Shown: positions 23,020 through 31,909 of the stretch, piece by piece
How the letters are laid out: the number at the start of each line of letters is the position of its first letter
Numbering within the stretch: position 1 is the first letter of the stretch
NCBI GenBank assembly: GCA_005778115.1
Contig: SXKJ01000405.1
Coordinates: 1 to 38,735 of the forward strand
Reading direction: 5' to 3'
DNA: 38,735 nt
Origin: Planctomyces sp.
GTDB lineage: Bacteria; Planctomycetota; Planctomycetia; Planctomycetales; Planctomycetaceae
Notes under the pieces: generated by a model
What the model was told of the DNA's origin: nothing
Database searches by the model: none
The model's input: only the letters and a program-made list of their open reading frames with translations
Translations under genes and position numbers: made by a program

Positions 23020-24228
23020 GTGTCCAGTCTCCCCTTCAAACTTCCCGCGCGATTGTCGTCGAGTCAGCACCGCATCAGCGTGTTGCTGATCGACGATCAG
23101 GCGATCAGCGCAGAGGCAGTCCGCCGCTGGCTGGCGACCGAGAAGGACATCGACTTTCAGTACTGCGGCGATCCGGCCCAAGCGGTCGAAGTGGCCAATG
23201 AAGTCCGGCCCACCGTCATTCTGCAAGACTTGGTGATGCCGGAGATTGATGGCTTGCTGCTGGTCAAATTCTTTCGCGTCAATCCGACCACGCGCGACAC
23301 GCCGATGATCGTCCTCTCCAGCCGCGAGGAACCGCTCATCAAGGCCGAAGCGTTTTCGCTGGGCGCGAATGACTACCTCGTGAAGTGGCCCGATAAAGTC
23401 GAGCTGATTGCTCGCATCCGGTATCACTCGCGCGGCTACATCAATCTGCTGCAACGCAACGAAGCGTATTCCGCGCTCTCCGACAGCCAGCGTGAGTTGC
23501 AGAAAGAGATCGACGCAGGTGCCAAGTATGTGATGTCGCTGCTCCCGGACAAGATGACCGATCGGGTGCAGATCGACTGGCGCTACGAGCCTTGCGTCGC
23601 GCTGGCGGGAGATTCGCTGGGCTATCACTGGATCGACGAAGACCGCCTAGTGATTTACGTGCTGGATGTGACCGGCCACGGCATCGCGTCCGCGCTGTTG
23701 AGCGTGTCAGTGATGAATGTGATTCGCTCGAAATCGCTGCCGAATGTGGACTTCTCCGTGCCGGGCGAAGTGCTCGCGGGATTGAATGAAGCGTTCGACA
23801 TGGAAAGCCACGGCGACAAGTGCTTCACGATTTGGTACGCCGTGTACGATGCCAAGCACCGCACGCTCGCGTGGGCGGGGGGCGGTCATCCGCCGGCGTT
23901 GCTCTATAATCCGAACGCCGAGCATCCGCTGCAGCCGCAACTGCTGGACTCCGAATGCCCGATCATCGGCATGATGCCTTGGACTGATTGGCCAACGTCG
24001 CAGCGCGACATCGCCCCCGGCAGCCGTTTGTTTCTTTACACCGACGGCGCTCACGAAATTCAATTGGCCGACGGCGGAGTCTGGACTCACGCCGAATTCG
24101 TGCAGTTCCTGTCGCAGCCGCCGGAACCGGGCGAGTCGATCATGGACCGCCTGTTTGCCCACGTCAAAGTGCTCAAGGGGAACGACACGCTCGACGATGA
24201 TTTTTCGGTCGTGGAGATGGTGTTCTGA
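23020..24228 (+). CDS. Response regulator fused to PP2C (RsbU-type) phosphatase
   Basis: The protein is 402 aa from GTG 23020; the track begins at TTG 22999. The receiver domain (about 18-135) has the acidic pair IDD, the phospho-acceptor D70 in ILQDLVMPEIDG, SS in IVLSSRE, and NDYLVKW holding the switch lysine. A coiled linker (SDSQRELQKEIDAGAKYVM) leads to a SpoIIE-type PP2C domain with GDSLGYHW, DVTGHGIASAL, GGHPPALLY and the terminal DDDFSVVEM, so the metal aspartates are kept. A sensor kinase, not seen here, would phosphorylate D70 and alter the phosphatase, which likely controls an anti-anti-sigma-type switch. Confidence 0.93.
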   Translation: MSSLPFKLPARLSSSQHRISVLLIDDQAISAEAVRRWLATEKDIDFQYCGDPAQAVEVANEVRPTVILQDLVMPEIDGLLLVKFFRVNPTTRDTPMIVLSSREEPLIKAEAFSLGANDYLVKWPDKVELIARIRYHSRGYINLLQRNEAYSALSDSQRELQKEIDAGAKYVMSLLPDKMTDRVQIDWRYEPCVALAGDSLGYHWIDEDRLVIYVLDVTGHGIASALLSVSVMNVIRSKSLPNVDFSVPGEVLAGLNEAFDMESHGDKCFTIWYAVYDAKHRTLAWAGGGHPPALLYNPNAEHPLQPQLLDSECPIIGMMPWTDWPTSQRDIAPGSRLFLYTDGAHEIQLADGGVWTHAEFVQFLSQPPEPGESIMDRLFAHVKVLKGNDTLDDDFSVVEMVF

Positions 24229-24230
24229 GA

Positions 24231-24310
24231 TGTTTAGCCGCAACGCCATCGGCGTGCGCGGGAGTTTTGTGTGCCCCACTCGCCCACGCCGATGGCGTAG
24301 GGGTTAAACA
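24231..24310. terminator. Inverted repeat between convergent genes
   Basis: The arms 24231-24260 and 24281-24310 pair at 26 of 30 positions (ACGCCATCGGCGTG core; outer TGTTTA/TAAACA). It lies between the stop of the regulator-phosphatase gene and the stop of the minus-strand lipoprotein-like gene, so it could end transcription from both sides. Confidence 0.75.
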
Positions 24311-24326
24311 GCCCATTAGGAATGTC

Positions 24327-26015
24327 TCACTGCACGGTGAAGTTCAGCGCGGTCACGGCGAGCTTCTTGCCGAGCTGGTCTTCCACTCGCAATCGCAGCG
24401 TGTGTGGGCCGGGATTGCAGCTCTGTGGGACGGCGAACTCGTAGCTGTGGTAGTAGTCGCGGCGTTGATTGCGACAGCGATCCTCGGAGGGCGCAAGCGG
24501 TAGAGTCTCGACCACGCGGCCGGTCGGTCCCCCTTCGACGATCTCCAGAGTGGACTTCAACAGCGTGCGAAACTGCCCCTCGGAAACCAACTCGCTCTTG
24601 AAGTTGCCGACCTCGGCGTACAGCAACACCGGTTGGCCGGGAGTGAATTCATCCCGCTTAAACCGCTGATAATTTCCGAAGCCGGAAATCTTGTAACAGA
24701 ACGCGACGTTGTGCAGTTCCAGTCGCGCCTTTTCCTGCAAGCGAGCGGCGGCGGACTTCAGTTGCGCAATCGTCTGCGTCGCGCGTTCGGAGCTGTCGGG
24801 CATCCCTTGCGTGTCGAAGTAATTGGCCATGCCCCAGAACATCTGCTGCCAGAATTCTTGATCGGCGGGGTCGATCCCCGGCACCGGTTGCAGTGCGCGG
24901 TCCATCTGGCCGGACATCAGGTGCAGCAGCCGCAATTGCACATGTTTCCGCAGATAGAGTTGCCGAGCGGTGTCATTGTCTCCTGGAATCAGTGCGGCGG
25001 CCTCAACTGTGGTTTGCGTGATAAGCCGCTCTAGTTCGGCGGACGATGCAAAGGGCACGACTACTACCGGCGCTCCGACTGGCTGCCCTATGTTGAGCGG
25101 CCCGTTCGAGGCGGGTACGAACAGGGACGAGTTGGGTTGCGATGGAACGGCGAGCCCTGGATTGACCTGATTGTTGATCGCGGGTTGTTCGAGATTGACC
25201 CATTGCACGTTCTGAGGCGCGGAGGCGGAGTTGGCTCCGGGGGCTCGTGGCCAAAGATCAGGCGAGTTGGGATTGTTGGCCGTAGCGTCGGTCGCCATCG
25301 CGGGCGCGACGTTCTGCGACCACGACGGGCTCCGATTAACGGTTGGCGGATTTGTCGCACTGGGCCGCTCGGAGGCAAGCGGTTGTTCCGGGCGAATCGC
25401 CTTGGGTTCGAGATTATTCGTCAGATCGCGGAACTGATCCCACGGATTGCCCGCGCCGTTGGCAGTGTTGCTGGCTCGTCGCTGACCGGCTGCCAATTCA
25501 ATACCGGTCGTGTTTCCGCTGGCCGGGTTCTGCGCATACTCGGCCGTCACCACACCACCGCCAGCTTCGAGCCTTCCGGAAGGCGAGGAACCGCTGGCAA
25601 GTTCGATGGATCTCTGCGGCAGCTCCGGCCGTAATTCGCGCGCGTTGCCGGCTGGAGTGAACACGTTTGGCGGCCGAGGCTCCGCACTTAGCGCGGCTGT
25701 TGCCGAGCGGTGCTGTGGTGGAGGGGCTTCGACCGTGATCGAGCGATTGCTCGCCGGGCCGTCACTCGACGTACCCACGAGTCCGTCGCTCGAATCCGTG
25801 GAGTATGCGTCGCGTGTGAAACTCTGCGAGTCTTCAGGCAACCCCAGCGCGTCGTCTTCACGAACGCTGTCACCAGGCTCATCCGTGAGAGTGTCGTCCG
25901 TTGCTGCCGGCTGCGGCTGTCGCGTGAACAAGCCACGGGTCGGCATTTGCACGCAACCGACAGTGCCGCACACGCACAACAGCCCGACGACAGCCCACCG
26001 GCTACGGCGCTTCAT
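24327..26015 (-). CDS. Lipoprotein-like exported protein with long disordered region
   Basis: The protein is 562 aa from the ATG ending at 26015, where AGGGAT lies about 6 bp upstream; the track's extra 13 residues precede a clear signal peptide. MKRRSRWAVVGLLCVCGTVGC ends in a possible lipidation cysteine, although T at -3 is not ideal. Residues about 25-300 are Pro/Ser/Asn/Thr-rich and probably disordered. Residues about 320-560 are ordered: a helical part (TVEAAALIPGDNDTARQLYL), then a beta-sandwich ending HTLRLRVEDQLGKKLAVTAL. No named family is recognised. It diverges from the vWA gene across a 508-bp gap. Confidence 0.75.
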   Translation of the reverse strand: MKRRSRWAVVGLLCVCGTVGCVQMPTRGLFTRQPQPAATDDTLTDEPGDSVREDDALGLPEDSQSFTRDAYSTDSSDGLVGTSSDGPASNRSITVEAPPPQHRSATAALSAEPRPPNVFTPAGNARELRPELPQRSIELASGSSPSGRLEAGGGVVTAEYAQNPASGNTTGIELAAGQRRASNTANGAGNPWDQFRDLTNNLEPKAIRPEQPLASERPSATNPPTVNRSPSWSQNVAPAMATDATANNPNSPDLWPRAPGANSASAPQNVQWVNLEQPAINNQVNPGLAVPSQPNSSLFVPASNGPLNIGQPVGAPVVVVPFASSAELERLITQTTVEAAALIPGDNDTARQLYLRKHVQLRLLHLMSGQMDRALQPVPGIDPADQEFWQQMFWGMANYFDTQGMPDSSERATQTIAQLKSAAARLQEKARLELHNVAFCYKISGFGNYQRFKRDEFTPGQPVLLYAEVGNFKSELVSEGQFRTLLKSTLEIVEGGPTGRVVETLPLAPSEDRCRNQRRDYYHSYEFAVPQSCNPGPHTLRLRVEDQLGKKLAVTALNFTVQ

Positions 26016-26523
26016 GGGTGATCCCTTGCCCCCCAACACGATTTCGCGCGACACGCTCGGCGCGAGGGGGCGGGACGGTATCGGCTTCCATCAAATCGCC
26101 TCAAGACCAGCTTGCACGAGTCAGGAAGTCCGGGTGCAGAACGGCAATTTCATCGAAAGAGGCGTCTGATCCTCATTCCGAAAATTAGCCGCGCGGCTGA
26201 TTTCTGTGATCCGAATGACTCCGCGCTTGCTGTTCAAGAAATGAGAGTCGGGGGAATCAAAACGATGCTTTCTGGCAACGGAGAACCTGCAGGACGTGCG
26301 TAGTCGAATTCGAGGGGGTGGTCGCTGCTGCGTGATGGCATGCCTGCCGACAATTCCGTTTGACCAAGCGAAATCGCGCCCTAGCTTTCAGCGGCAGAAT
26401 TCTGGATTGGCCTTTCCGAAGGATTTCTCCCGACGACTCTCGGCCGATCGTGGTTCTCTAAAGTTCGTTGGCGGTTCGCTGTCTTGAAAAGAACGCTTGG
26501 TCTCCGGGCAAGAAAACAACAAC
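26016..26523. other. Long divergent intergenic region
   Basis: These 508 bp lie between the lipoprotein-like gene (minus) and the vWA gene (plus). Apart from the family F remnant at 26178-26212, I see no repeat, RNA gene or convincing ORF. Both promoters should be here, but no clear sigma-factor sites were identified. Confidence 0.5.
26178..26212. repeat. Deleted remnant of palindromic family F
   Basis: CCGAAAATTAGCCGCGCGG is followed directly by CTGATTTCTGTGATCC. These are the two ends of the 8.7-kb copy (read on the other strand) joined with the whole inner stem missing. Only a few bases differ in the flank (TGTGATCC against TGCGACCC). It shows the true ends of the repeat unit. Confidence 0.75.
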
Positions 26524-28266
26524 ATGCAACGATTTGCGACACGGCTTTTGCGGGCGAATGATCGTCGTGGAGCGATTTTGGTGCTGGCTGCAGTGCTGAT
26601 GGTCGTGCTGTTGGGGTTTGTCGCGATGACCGTAGACCACGGATTCATCCAACTGACCCGGACGCAATTGCAATGTGCGGCGGATGCCGCAGCCTTGTCC
26701 GGCGCGATGGAACTGAGCGGCACGGAAGATCCTGCCGTGGTTCGCACGAATGCCAACCGTGAAATCGTGAAAACCGCCGCCATGTTCCGGGCCGGCGACC
26801 GGGCTTCGGTGACGATTGATCCGGCGGCGGATGTCACGTTCGGCAAGCTGGTTTGGAACGGCAACTCACAGAACTACTCGATTCAGTGGGGCGAAAACGC
26901 GACGCCTTACAACGTCGTGAGAGTGCGAACGATGCGAACGATAGGGGCGGGGGGCGACAACCGATTGCCGTTGTTCTTCGCTCCAGCCGTCGGCACGGAG
27001 AACGCCAACGTCGGGGCCGAGGCGATTGCGACCTTTCAGCCGCGCGACATCATGGTGGTGCTCGACTTCTCCAGCTCCATGAACGACGACAGTTGCTTGG
27101 GAGCGATCAGCCGACTGGGCCGCGCCGCCGTCGAATCGAACCTGCAGACGATGTGGACTCAGCTTGGTTCGCCGGTCTACGGCAACCTGGTCTTCACGCC
27201 AACTTACGCGACTCTCAAAGGCCGAGCCGCCTCCGGAACGATTCCGCACATCGACGTGACCTACAAGCGGTCGTCCGTGGTCGTCGCCTCGACGCTCGCG
27301 CTGAAAACGGTGAAGCTCAAGTTTTCCAACGGTGCGACACAGACATTCTCAAGTCTGTCCGGATTGCTCGGCACTTTTGCGGGCACGGGTGGCAACGCCA
27401 ACAAGGACATCACGAATTGCTGGGTCATCTCGGGCACAAACGCCAACCTGTCTTCCGGCAACTCCGGTGAGCAATTCGATTTCACGCTGGCCAACATCAA
27501 GGCGGCACTGGGACTGACGAAGCCGTACCCGTACCCCGGAGGCAGTTGGGACGAATACATCCAGGAAGTGCAAAAATCGAGCAGCAGCATCAAGACCGCC
27601 GGCTATCGGGACATGTACGGCTACCTGACCTGGCTCGAGTACCTCCAGATGAAGCGATACAGCGTGGCGGACACGCCCGACCTGTGGAAAACCAGCGAGC
27701 AGCCCGTCGGTGTGATGAAAGACGCCGTCGGCGAGTTCACGGATTATCTCACGGAAATGGAAGCTGAAGACAACGTCGGCTTGTCGATCTACACACACAC
27801 GAACTCCACCGGAGCCATTCTGGAGCACGGACTCAGCCGGAACCTCGACCAAGTGAAGACGACGACCCAGCGTCGTCAGGCGGGACATTACAAGTCGGGA
27901 ACGAACATCTCGGCTGGCATGACCATTGGACGGAACGAACTCGTCCAGCACGCACGTCCCCGTTCGTCACGGCTCATGGTCTTGATGACCGACGGTGAGG
28001 CAAACGAACCGGGTGATGCGGCCACGGCCAAAGCGGCGGTCATCACTGAGGCCAACTTGGCCAAGGCGGAGAAGATTAAAATCCTGACCATCAGCCTGGG
28101 TGCCGGAGCCGACACGTCCCTGATGCAACAGGTCGCCGACATCACGGGGGGCGTCCATTTCAACGTGCCGGGCGGGAGTTCCATCTCCGCCGTCGAGTCG
28201 CAGTTGCACACGGTCTTTCGTGAGATCGCCAACAGCCGCACGCTGAAGCTCATCTCGGACCGATGA
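26524..28266 (+). CDS. TadG-like pilus-associated protein with vWA domain
   Basis: The protein is 580 aa from ATG 26524; the track's TTG 26497 is less likely. The N-terminus NDRRGAILVLAAVLMVVLLG followed by HGFIQLTRTQLQCAADAAAL is the TadE/TadG-like membrane anchor with the typical D-x-G and ADAAAL pattern. A von Willebrand A domain starts near residue 178 with the MIDAS motif DFSSS and continues, after an insert of roughly 170-200 residues, to LMVLMTDGEAN near 485 and the helix pattern TAVE/VADITGGVHF. It should be surface-exposed and metal-dependent in ligand binding. The rest of the tad cluster is not in the window, so a pilus role is inferred only from the anchor. Confidence 0.85.
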   Translation: MQRFATRLLRANDRRGAILVLAAVLMVVLLGFVAMTVDHGFIQLTRTQLQCAADAAALSGAMELSGTEDPAVVRTNANREIVKTAAMFRAGDRASVTIDPAADVTFGKLVWNGNSQNYSIQWGENATPYNVVRVRTMRTIGAGGDNRLPLFFAPAVGTENANVGAEAIATFQPRDIMVVLDFSSSMNDDSCLGAISRLGRAAVESNLQTMWTQLGSPVYGNLVFTPTYATLKGRAASGTIPHIDVTYKRSSVVVASTLALKTVKLKFSNGATQTFSSLSGLLGTFAGTGGNANKDITNCWVISGTNANLSSGNSGEQFDFTLANIKAALGLTKPYPYPGGSWDEYIQEVQKSSSSIKTAGYRDMYGYLTWLEYLQMKRYSVADTPDLWKTSEQPVGVMKDAVGEFTDYLTEMEAEDNVGLSIYTHTNSTGAILEHGLSRNLDQVKTTTQRRQAGHYKSGTNISAGMTIGRNELVQHARPRSSRLMVLMTDGEANEPGDAATAKAAVITEANLAKAEKIKILTISLGAGADTSLMQQVADITGGVHFNVPGGSSISAVESQLHTVFREIANSRTLKLISDR

Positions 28267-28454
28267 CGCTTCAACCTTTGCTCTTGTCACTGTTTGCCGA
28301 CTGCCAATACAAACCGACGCGCGCGGGATGGAGCCGTGGTCATCGGGTTTTGGATGGCGTTTTCTCGGCCGTTTCGCGAGGTTCGAGTGGAATTTGGCAC
28401 TTCGCCCAGTCCGCTCGTTCGCCTGGTATTCGCCTACCCTCGACGAGACGCCTC

Positions 28455-30638
28455 ATGTCCACGACCGAATCTGATAGTGTCAAGAACGTCCGCGAAAAGA
28501 TCATTCAGCTTGCCAAAGAGATCGAAGAGCACTCTCGGTCCAATATGCCGCCGGATGCTTTCTTCAGCGAGTTCCTGCGCCGCGTTGTCGGCGCGGTCGG
28601 GGCGAGGGCCGGAGCCGTCTGGCTCCGCAACGGCACCAACAAGCTGAACCTGTTCACCGATCTGAATCTCAAGACGACCGGCTACTTCGAAAAGACCGAT
28701 GCGGCGGGACTCAACCAAAAATTGTTGGACGAAGTCATGTCCAACGGCCAAGCCTGCACGCACAGCCCCAACGACGGCAGCGGCGTGCAAGTCCCAACCA
28801 ACGACTTGATCGTGCTCGCGTCCTTGCAGCAGCAGAAGCAGTGCGTCGGCGTCGTCGAGATCTTTCAGCGAGTCGATACGCCACATCAGGCACGCCCCGG
28901 CTTCCTGCAATTCGTTGAGCAGATGTGCGGCTACGCCTGCCGCTATCTCGACCGACAATCCACACCGAAGCCGGCCGAGAACAAGCCGAAGCTGACCGAA
29001 CAATTCGAGCAGTTCTTGTTGCAACTCCACCGCAGCCTCAACGTCGGCGAAGTCGCCGCGACGGCTGCCAACGATGGCCGGCTGTTGCTCGGTTGCGACC
29101 GCCTGAGCGTCGCCGTGCAGTACGGCAAGAAGACGGTCATCAAGGCGATCAGCGGACAGGACTCGGTCCATCAGCGAGCCAACCTCGTCAAACGCATGAG
29201 GGACATCGCCAACAAAGTCATCCTGATGCGCGAGCCACTGACTTACTCCGGCAAGCTCGATCACCTGCCCCCCCAAATCACGACTCCTCTCGCCGATTAC
29301 ATCCAAGAGAGCGGCTCGCGAATGGTCATGGTCTTTCCGCTCTTTGAGAGCGAAGCGGTCATCAAGGCGGATGAGAAAGGGGTCAAGCGGCTCGATAAAC
29401 AGAAGAAACCGATTGGCGGACTGATCATCGAACAGATCTCCGAAAGCCAGCCACGACCCGGCTTGCAAGAGAAGGTCGATTCGCTGTCCGATCACATTTC
29501 CGAGGCGATGCACAACAGCCTCAAGCACAACCGACTGTTCCTCTTGCCGCTGTGGGATTTTCTCGGAGAGACGTTCCGCTTCCTGGAAGGTCGCGGCAAG
29601 TTGAAAGCGGCAGCCGTCGTTGTCGCGACCTCCGCCGCCATCGCCGCGCTCTGTCTCGTCCCTTGGGACTACCGCGTTGAAGGCAAAGGTCGCTTGATGC
29701 CGTCGAGTCAGAAAGACGTCTTCGCTCCCGCCGATTCCAACGTTGTGGAGATTGCCGTCAAAGGTGGCGATCGAGTCGAAGCCGGCGACGTCTTGATGCG
29801 GCTGCAAAGCCCGGACTTGTTCCAGGCCCAGGTCACTGCTGAAACCACGCTGCAAGAAAAGCAGTCCACGCGATATAGCCTGTTGGGCGAATTGGACGTC
29901 GCCAAGAAGACCGGCAACAACCTGGATGTCACCCGATTGGAAGGAAAGATTGCGGCCACGGACGTGGAAATCGCCGGAGCTCAACGGCTCCTCAAGATCT
30001 TGGAACGTCGTGTCGCCGATCTGACAGTCATTGCTCCGCGAGCCGGCACGATCGCCACGTTCGAGGTCGAGCGCCAACTCCTGAATCGTCCTGTGCGACG
30101 TGGCGAGCTTTTGCTGGAAATCAAAGACGAAGCAGGCGCGTGGTGGCTGCAACTGGAAGTCGCCGAAGGCCGCATGGGACACATGCTCCGAGCGATCGAA
30201 GCGAAGCTCGATCAGACCGTCGCGGACTTAACCGCCACCAAGCCGGCTGAAGGTCGCCATCTGCGCGGCATCCTGGAAACCCATCGCAAGGGCCTACCAC
30301 CGGCGGCGGAAGAGGACGGTCGGAAATTGGAGGAGTTGTTCAAGGCCGCCAAGCTCGATGTCGAGTTCCAGCTCGCGACGAACGTTGAAGACCGCTTCGG
30401 CGGAAAGTTGAGCAAAGCCAACATCGAAACCCGCTCGAATGCCTCAACAGACAAAGACAAGGCCATCGTCAACGTCCGCGTAGACATCAACAAAGACGAC
30501 CTCGAGAAGAATCAAGACAACACACGACTCCGTATCGGGGCCGAGGTCCGCGCGAAGATCAACTGCGGCCAACGCAGCCTGGGCTACGTCCTCTTCGGCG
30601 ACGTCGTCGAGTTCATCCAGAAATACCTCTGGCTGTAA
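28455..30638 (+). CDS. GAF-domain / HlyD-type membrane-fusion hybrid protein
   Basis: The protein is 727 aa from ATG 28455. The cytoplasmic half has one or two GAF-like regions (about 20-165 with GARAGAVWLRNG, and about 185-345 with LLLGCDRLSVAVQYG). A transmembrane helix follows at about 384-405 (VVVATSAAIAALCLVPW). The exported half is an HlyD-like adaptor: a biotinyl-lipoyl half (VFAPADSNVVEIAVKGGDRV), a coiled-coil hairpin (TTLQEKQSTRYSLLGEL) and the second half (DLTVIAPRAGTIATFEVE), ending in RLRIGAEVRAKINCGQRSLGYVL. HlyD proteins couple inner-membrane exporters to the outside; the GAF part suggests regulation by a small ligand. No transporter or M50-type partner gene adjoins. The track's start at 28263 gives 64 poorly coding residues. 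Confidence 0.82.
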   Translation: MSTTESDSVKNVREKIIQLAKEIEEHSRSNMPPDAFFSEFLRRVVGAVGARAGAVWLRNGTNKLNLFTDLNLKTTGYFEKTDAAGLNQKLLDEVMSNGQACTHSPNDGSGVQVPTNDLIVLASLQQQKQCVGVVEIFQRVDTPHQARPGFLQFVEQMCGYACRYLDRQSTPKPAENKPKLTEQFEQFLLQLHRSLNVGEVAATAANDGRLLLGCDRLSVAVQYGKKTVIKAISGQDSVHQRANLVKRMRDIANKVILMREPLTYSGKLDHLPPQITTPLADYIQESGSRMVMVFPLFESEAVIKADEKGVKRLDKQKKPIGGLIIEQISESQPRPGLQEKVDSLSDHISEAMHNSLKHNRLFLLPLWDFLGETFRFLEGRGKLKAAAVVVATSAAIAALCLVPWDYRVEGKGRLMPSSQKDVFAPADSNVVEIAVKGGDRVEAGDVLMRLQSPDLFQAQVTAETTLQEKQSTRYSLLGELDVAKKTGNNLDVTRLEGKIAATDVEIAGAQRLLKILERRVADLTVIAPRAGTIATFEVERQLLNRPVRRGELLLEIKDEAGAWWLQLEVAEGRMGHMLRAIEAKLDQTVADLTATKPAEGRHLRGILETHRKGLPPAAEEDGRKLEELFKAAKLDVEFQLATNVEDRFGGKLSKANIETRSNASTDKDKAIVNVRVDINKDDLEKNQDNTRLRIGAEVRAKINCGQRSLGYVLFGDVVEFIQKYLWL

Positions 30639-30641
30639 TCC

Positions 30642-31766
30642 CTACGTAATCGCATCGCGAATCGCTTGCATGTCACCCGCCGTTCCCAGCAGTACCGGGT
30701 GATGCAGCACTAAGATCGACTCATCCGCACGAGTTGCATTCGGCAGATCATTTACCGCTCGGAACCGCCCGCGAGCGTGAGTCCGATGCAACGCGCGAAA
30801 GCCCGGATCGAGCGCGATTCCTTTTACTCGCATCGCGCACGCGAAGTCATCGCGCGAGCAGCCAAACGCAGCGGCATCGAACCAGAAGCCCAACTTGTAG
30901 AACCCCGGCTGTGTTTCGCGAGACGGATCTCCCGGCGCTCGGCGCGGGTCTCCCGACCCCGCCCCTTCGACAAAACACCGCAGCCCGGCAACATCGCTCA
31001 GCAGCGTCAGCAACCGCGACACGTTTTCCGTTCGCAACTGATTCCGTTCCGACAACCGATCCAACTGCGGCACGAGCACTGCTGCTTGCAACTCCGACAG
31101 CGGATAAGCGTCGTTGCCACGCTGGGTATGCACACGGATTCGCTGAGCAATCGCAGCATCGCGAGTCACTAGCGCGCCGCCTCGTCCCGCAGTCAGTAGT
31201 TTGCTGCCGCCGAAGCTCAACGCGCCGACATCGCCCCACGACCCGGCGACTCGGCCCTGCACCATCGCGCCGGGCATCTGGCAAGCATCCTCGATTACGG
31301 CGATCCCATGCTGATCAGCAAAGGCTCGCGCGTCCGGCATCGAGACGACTCCGCCATGCAAGTGTGACGCAATGATCGCCTTTGTCCGCGGCGAGCGTGC
31401 GGCTTCAAGCTGGCTGACATCGAGTTGCCCGGTCCACGCATCGACATCAACGAGTACCGGCTTCGCGCCGACCGTGAGCACGTTCTTGAAGTTCCCCTCA
31501 AAGTCGTAGGCCGAGAGGATCACCTCGTCGTCGTCGCCGATGTTTAGACCGTGAAGCGCTAACTCAATCGCGGCTGTTCCACTGCAAGTCAGCACGACAT
31601 GTTCGCAGCCATGCAGAGCCGCCAATCGTTCGGTGAGTTGGTGGCAGTTGGGACCGTGATACTTGCCCCACGATCCGTCCGCGAAAGCGCGTCGCAACGC
31701 CGCCTCGACCGCTTCATCGAGAAGCGGCCACGCCGGCGGCTGAGGTTGATCGCGATGATTGCTCAT
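30642..31766 (-). CDS. DegT/DnrJ/EryC1/StrS-family aminotransferase
   Basis: The 374-aa protein has the usual length. The PLP-binding segments are in order: [50 protein letters not shown], and the lysine in [14 protein letters not shown], followed by [16 protein letters not shown]. The enzymes transfer an amino group to keto-sugars or related substrates in surface-polysaccharide and antibiotic sugar synthesis. No sugar-biosynthesis neighbours are seen, so the substrate is open. Its stop lies 3 bp from the stop of the convergent GAF-HlyD gene. It diverges from the CobW gene. Confidence 0.92.
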   Translation of the reverse strand: MSNHRDQPQPPAWPLLDEAVEAALRRAFADGSWGKYHGPNCHQLTERLAALHGCEHVVLTCSGTAAIELALHGLNIGDDDEVILSAYDFEGNFKNVLTVGAKPVLVDVDAWTGQLDVSQLEAARSPRTKAIIASHLHGGVVSMPDARAFADQHGIAVIEDACQMPGAMVQGRVAGSWGDVGALSFGGSKLLTAGRGGALVTRDAAIAQRIRVHTQRGNDAYPLSELQAAVLVPQLDRLSERNQLRTENVSRLLTLLSDVAGLRCFVEGAGSGDPRRAPGDPSRETQPGFYKLGFWFDAAAFGCSRDDFACAMRVKGIALDPGFRALHRTHARGRFRAVNDLPNATRADESILVLHHPVLLGTAGDMQAIRDAIT

Positions 31767-31841
31767 GTTGGCTCACGGAGTTGTGGGCAGGGATTCTCGC
31801 GATACGATGTCTGCCACTCAGCGGGATCGCAAGCGACCCAT

Positions 31842-31897
31842 GTGGGGCAGGTTTTCAACCTGCCCGTCAGCACTGGCAGGATGAAAACCTGCCCCAC
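31842..31897. repeat. Inverted repeat upstream of the CobW gene
   Basis: The arms 31842-31864 and 31875-31897 differ at one position (GTGGGGCAGGTTTTCA core) with a 10-bp loop. Its right arm ends 12 bp before the CobW start, so the stem is immediately next to the AAGGA ribosome-binding site. Confidence 0.9.
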
Positions 31898-31909
31898 GAA
31901 GGAAACACC

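Noticed and set aside
28263-28454. N-terminal extension of the GAF-HlyD ORF overlapping the vWA gene
   Set aside because: The 64 extra residues show no domain character, and ATG 28455 begins right before the helical start of the GAF part.
28434-30182. 582-codon minus-strand ORF opposite the GAF-HlyD gene
   Set aside because: It is a shadow of a gene with clear GAF and HlyD sequence; no recognisable domain or start.
31767-31909. Zur-type operator upstream of the CobW GTPase
   Set aside because: The palindrome here (GTGGGGCAGGTTTTCA) is one of many unrelated intergenic palindromes and does not resemble a Zur box.
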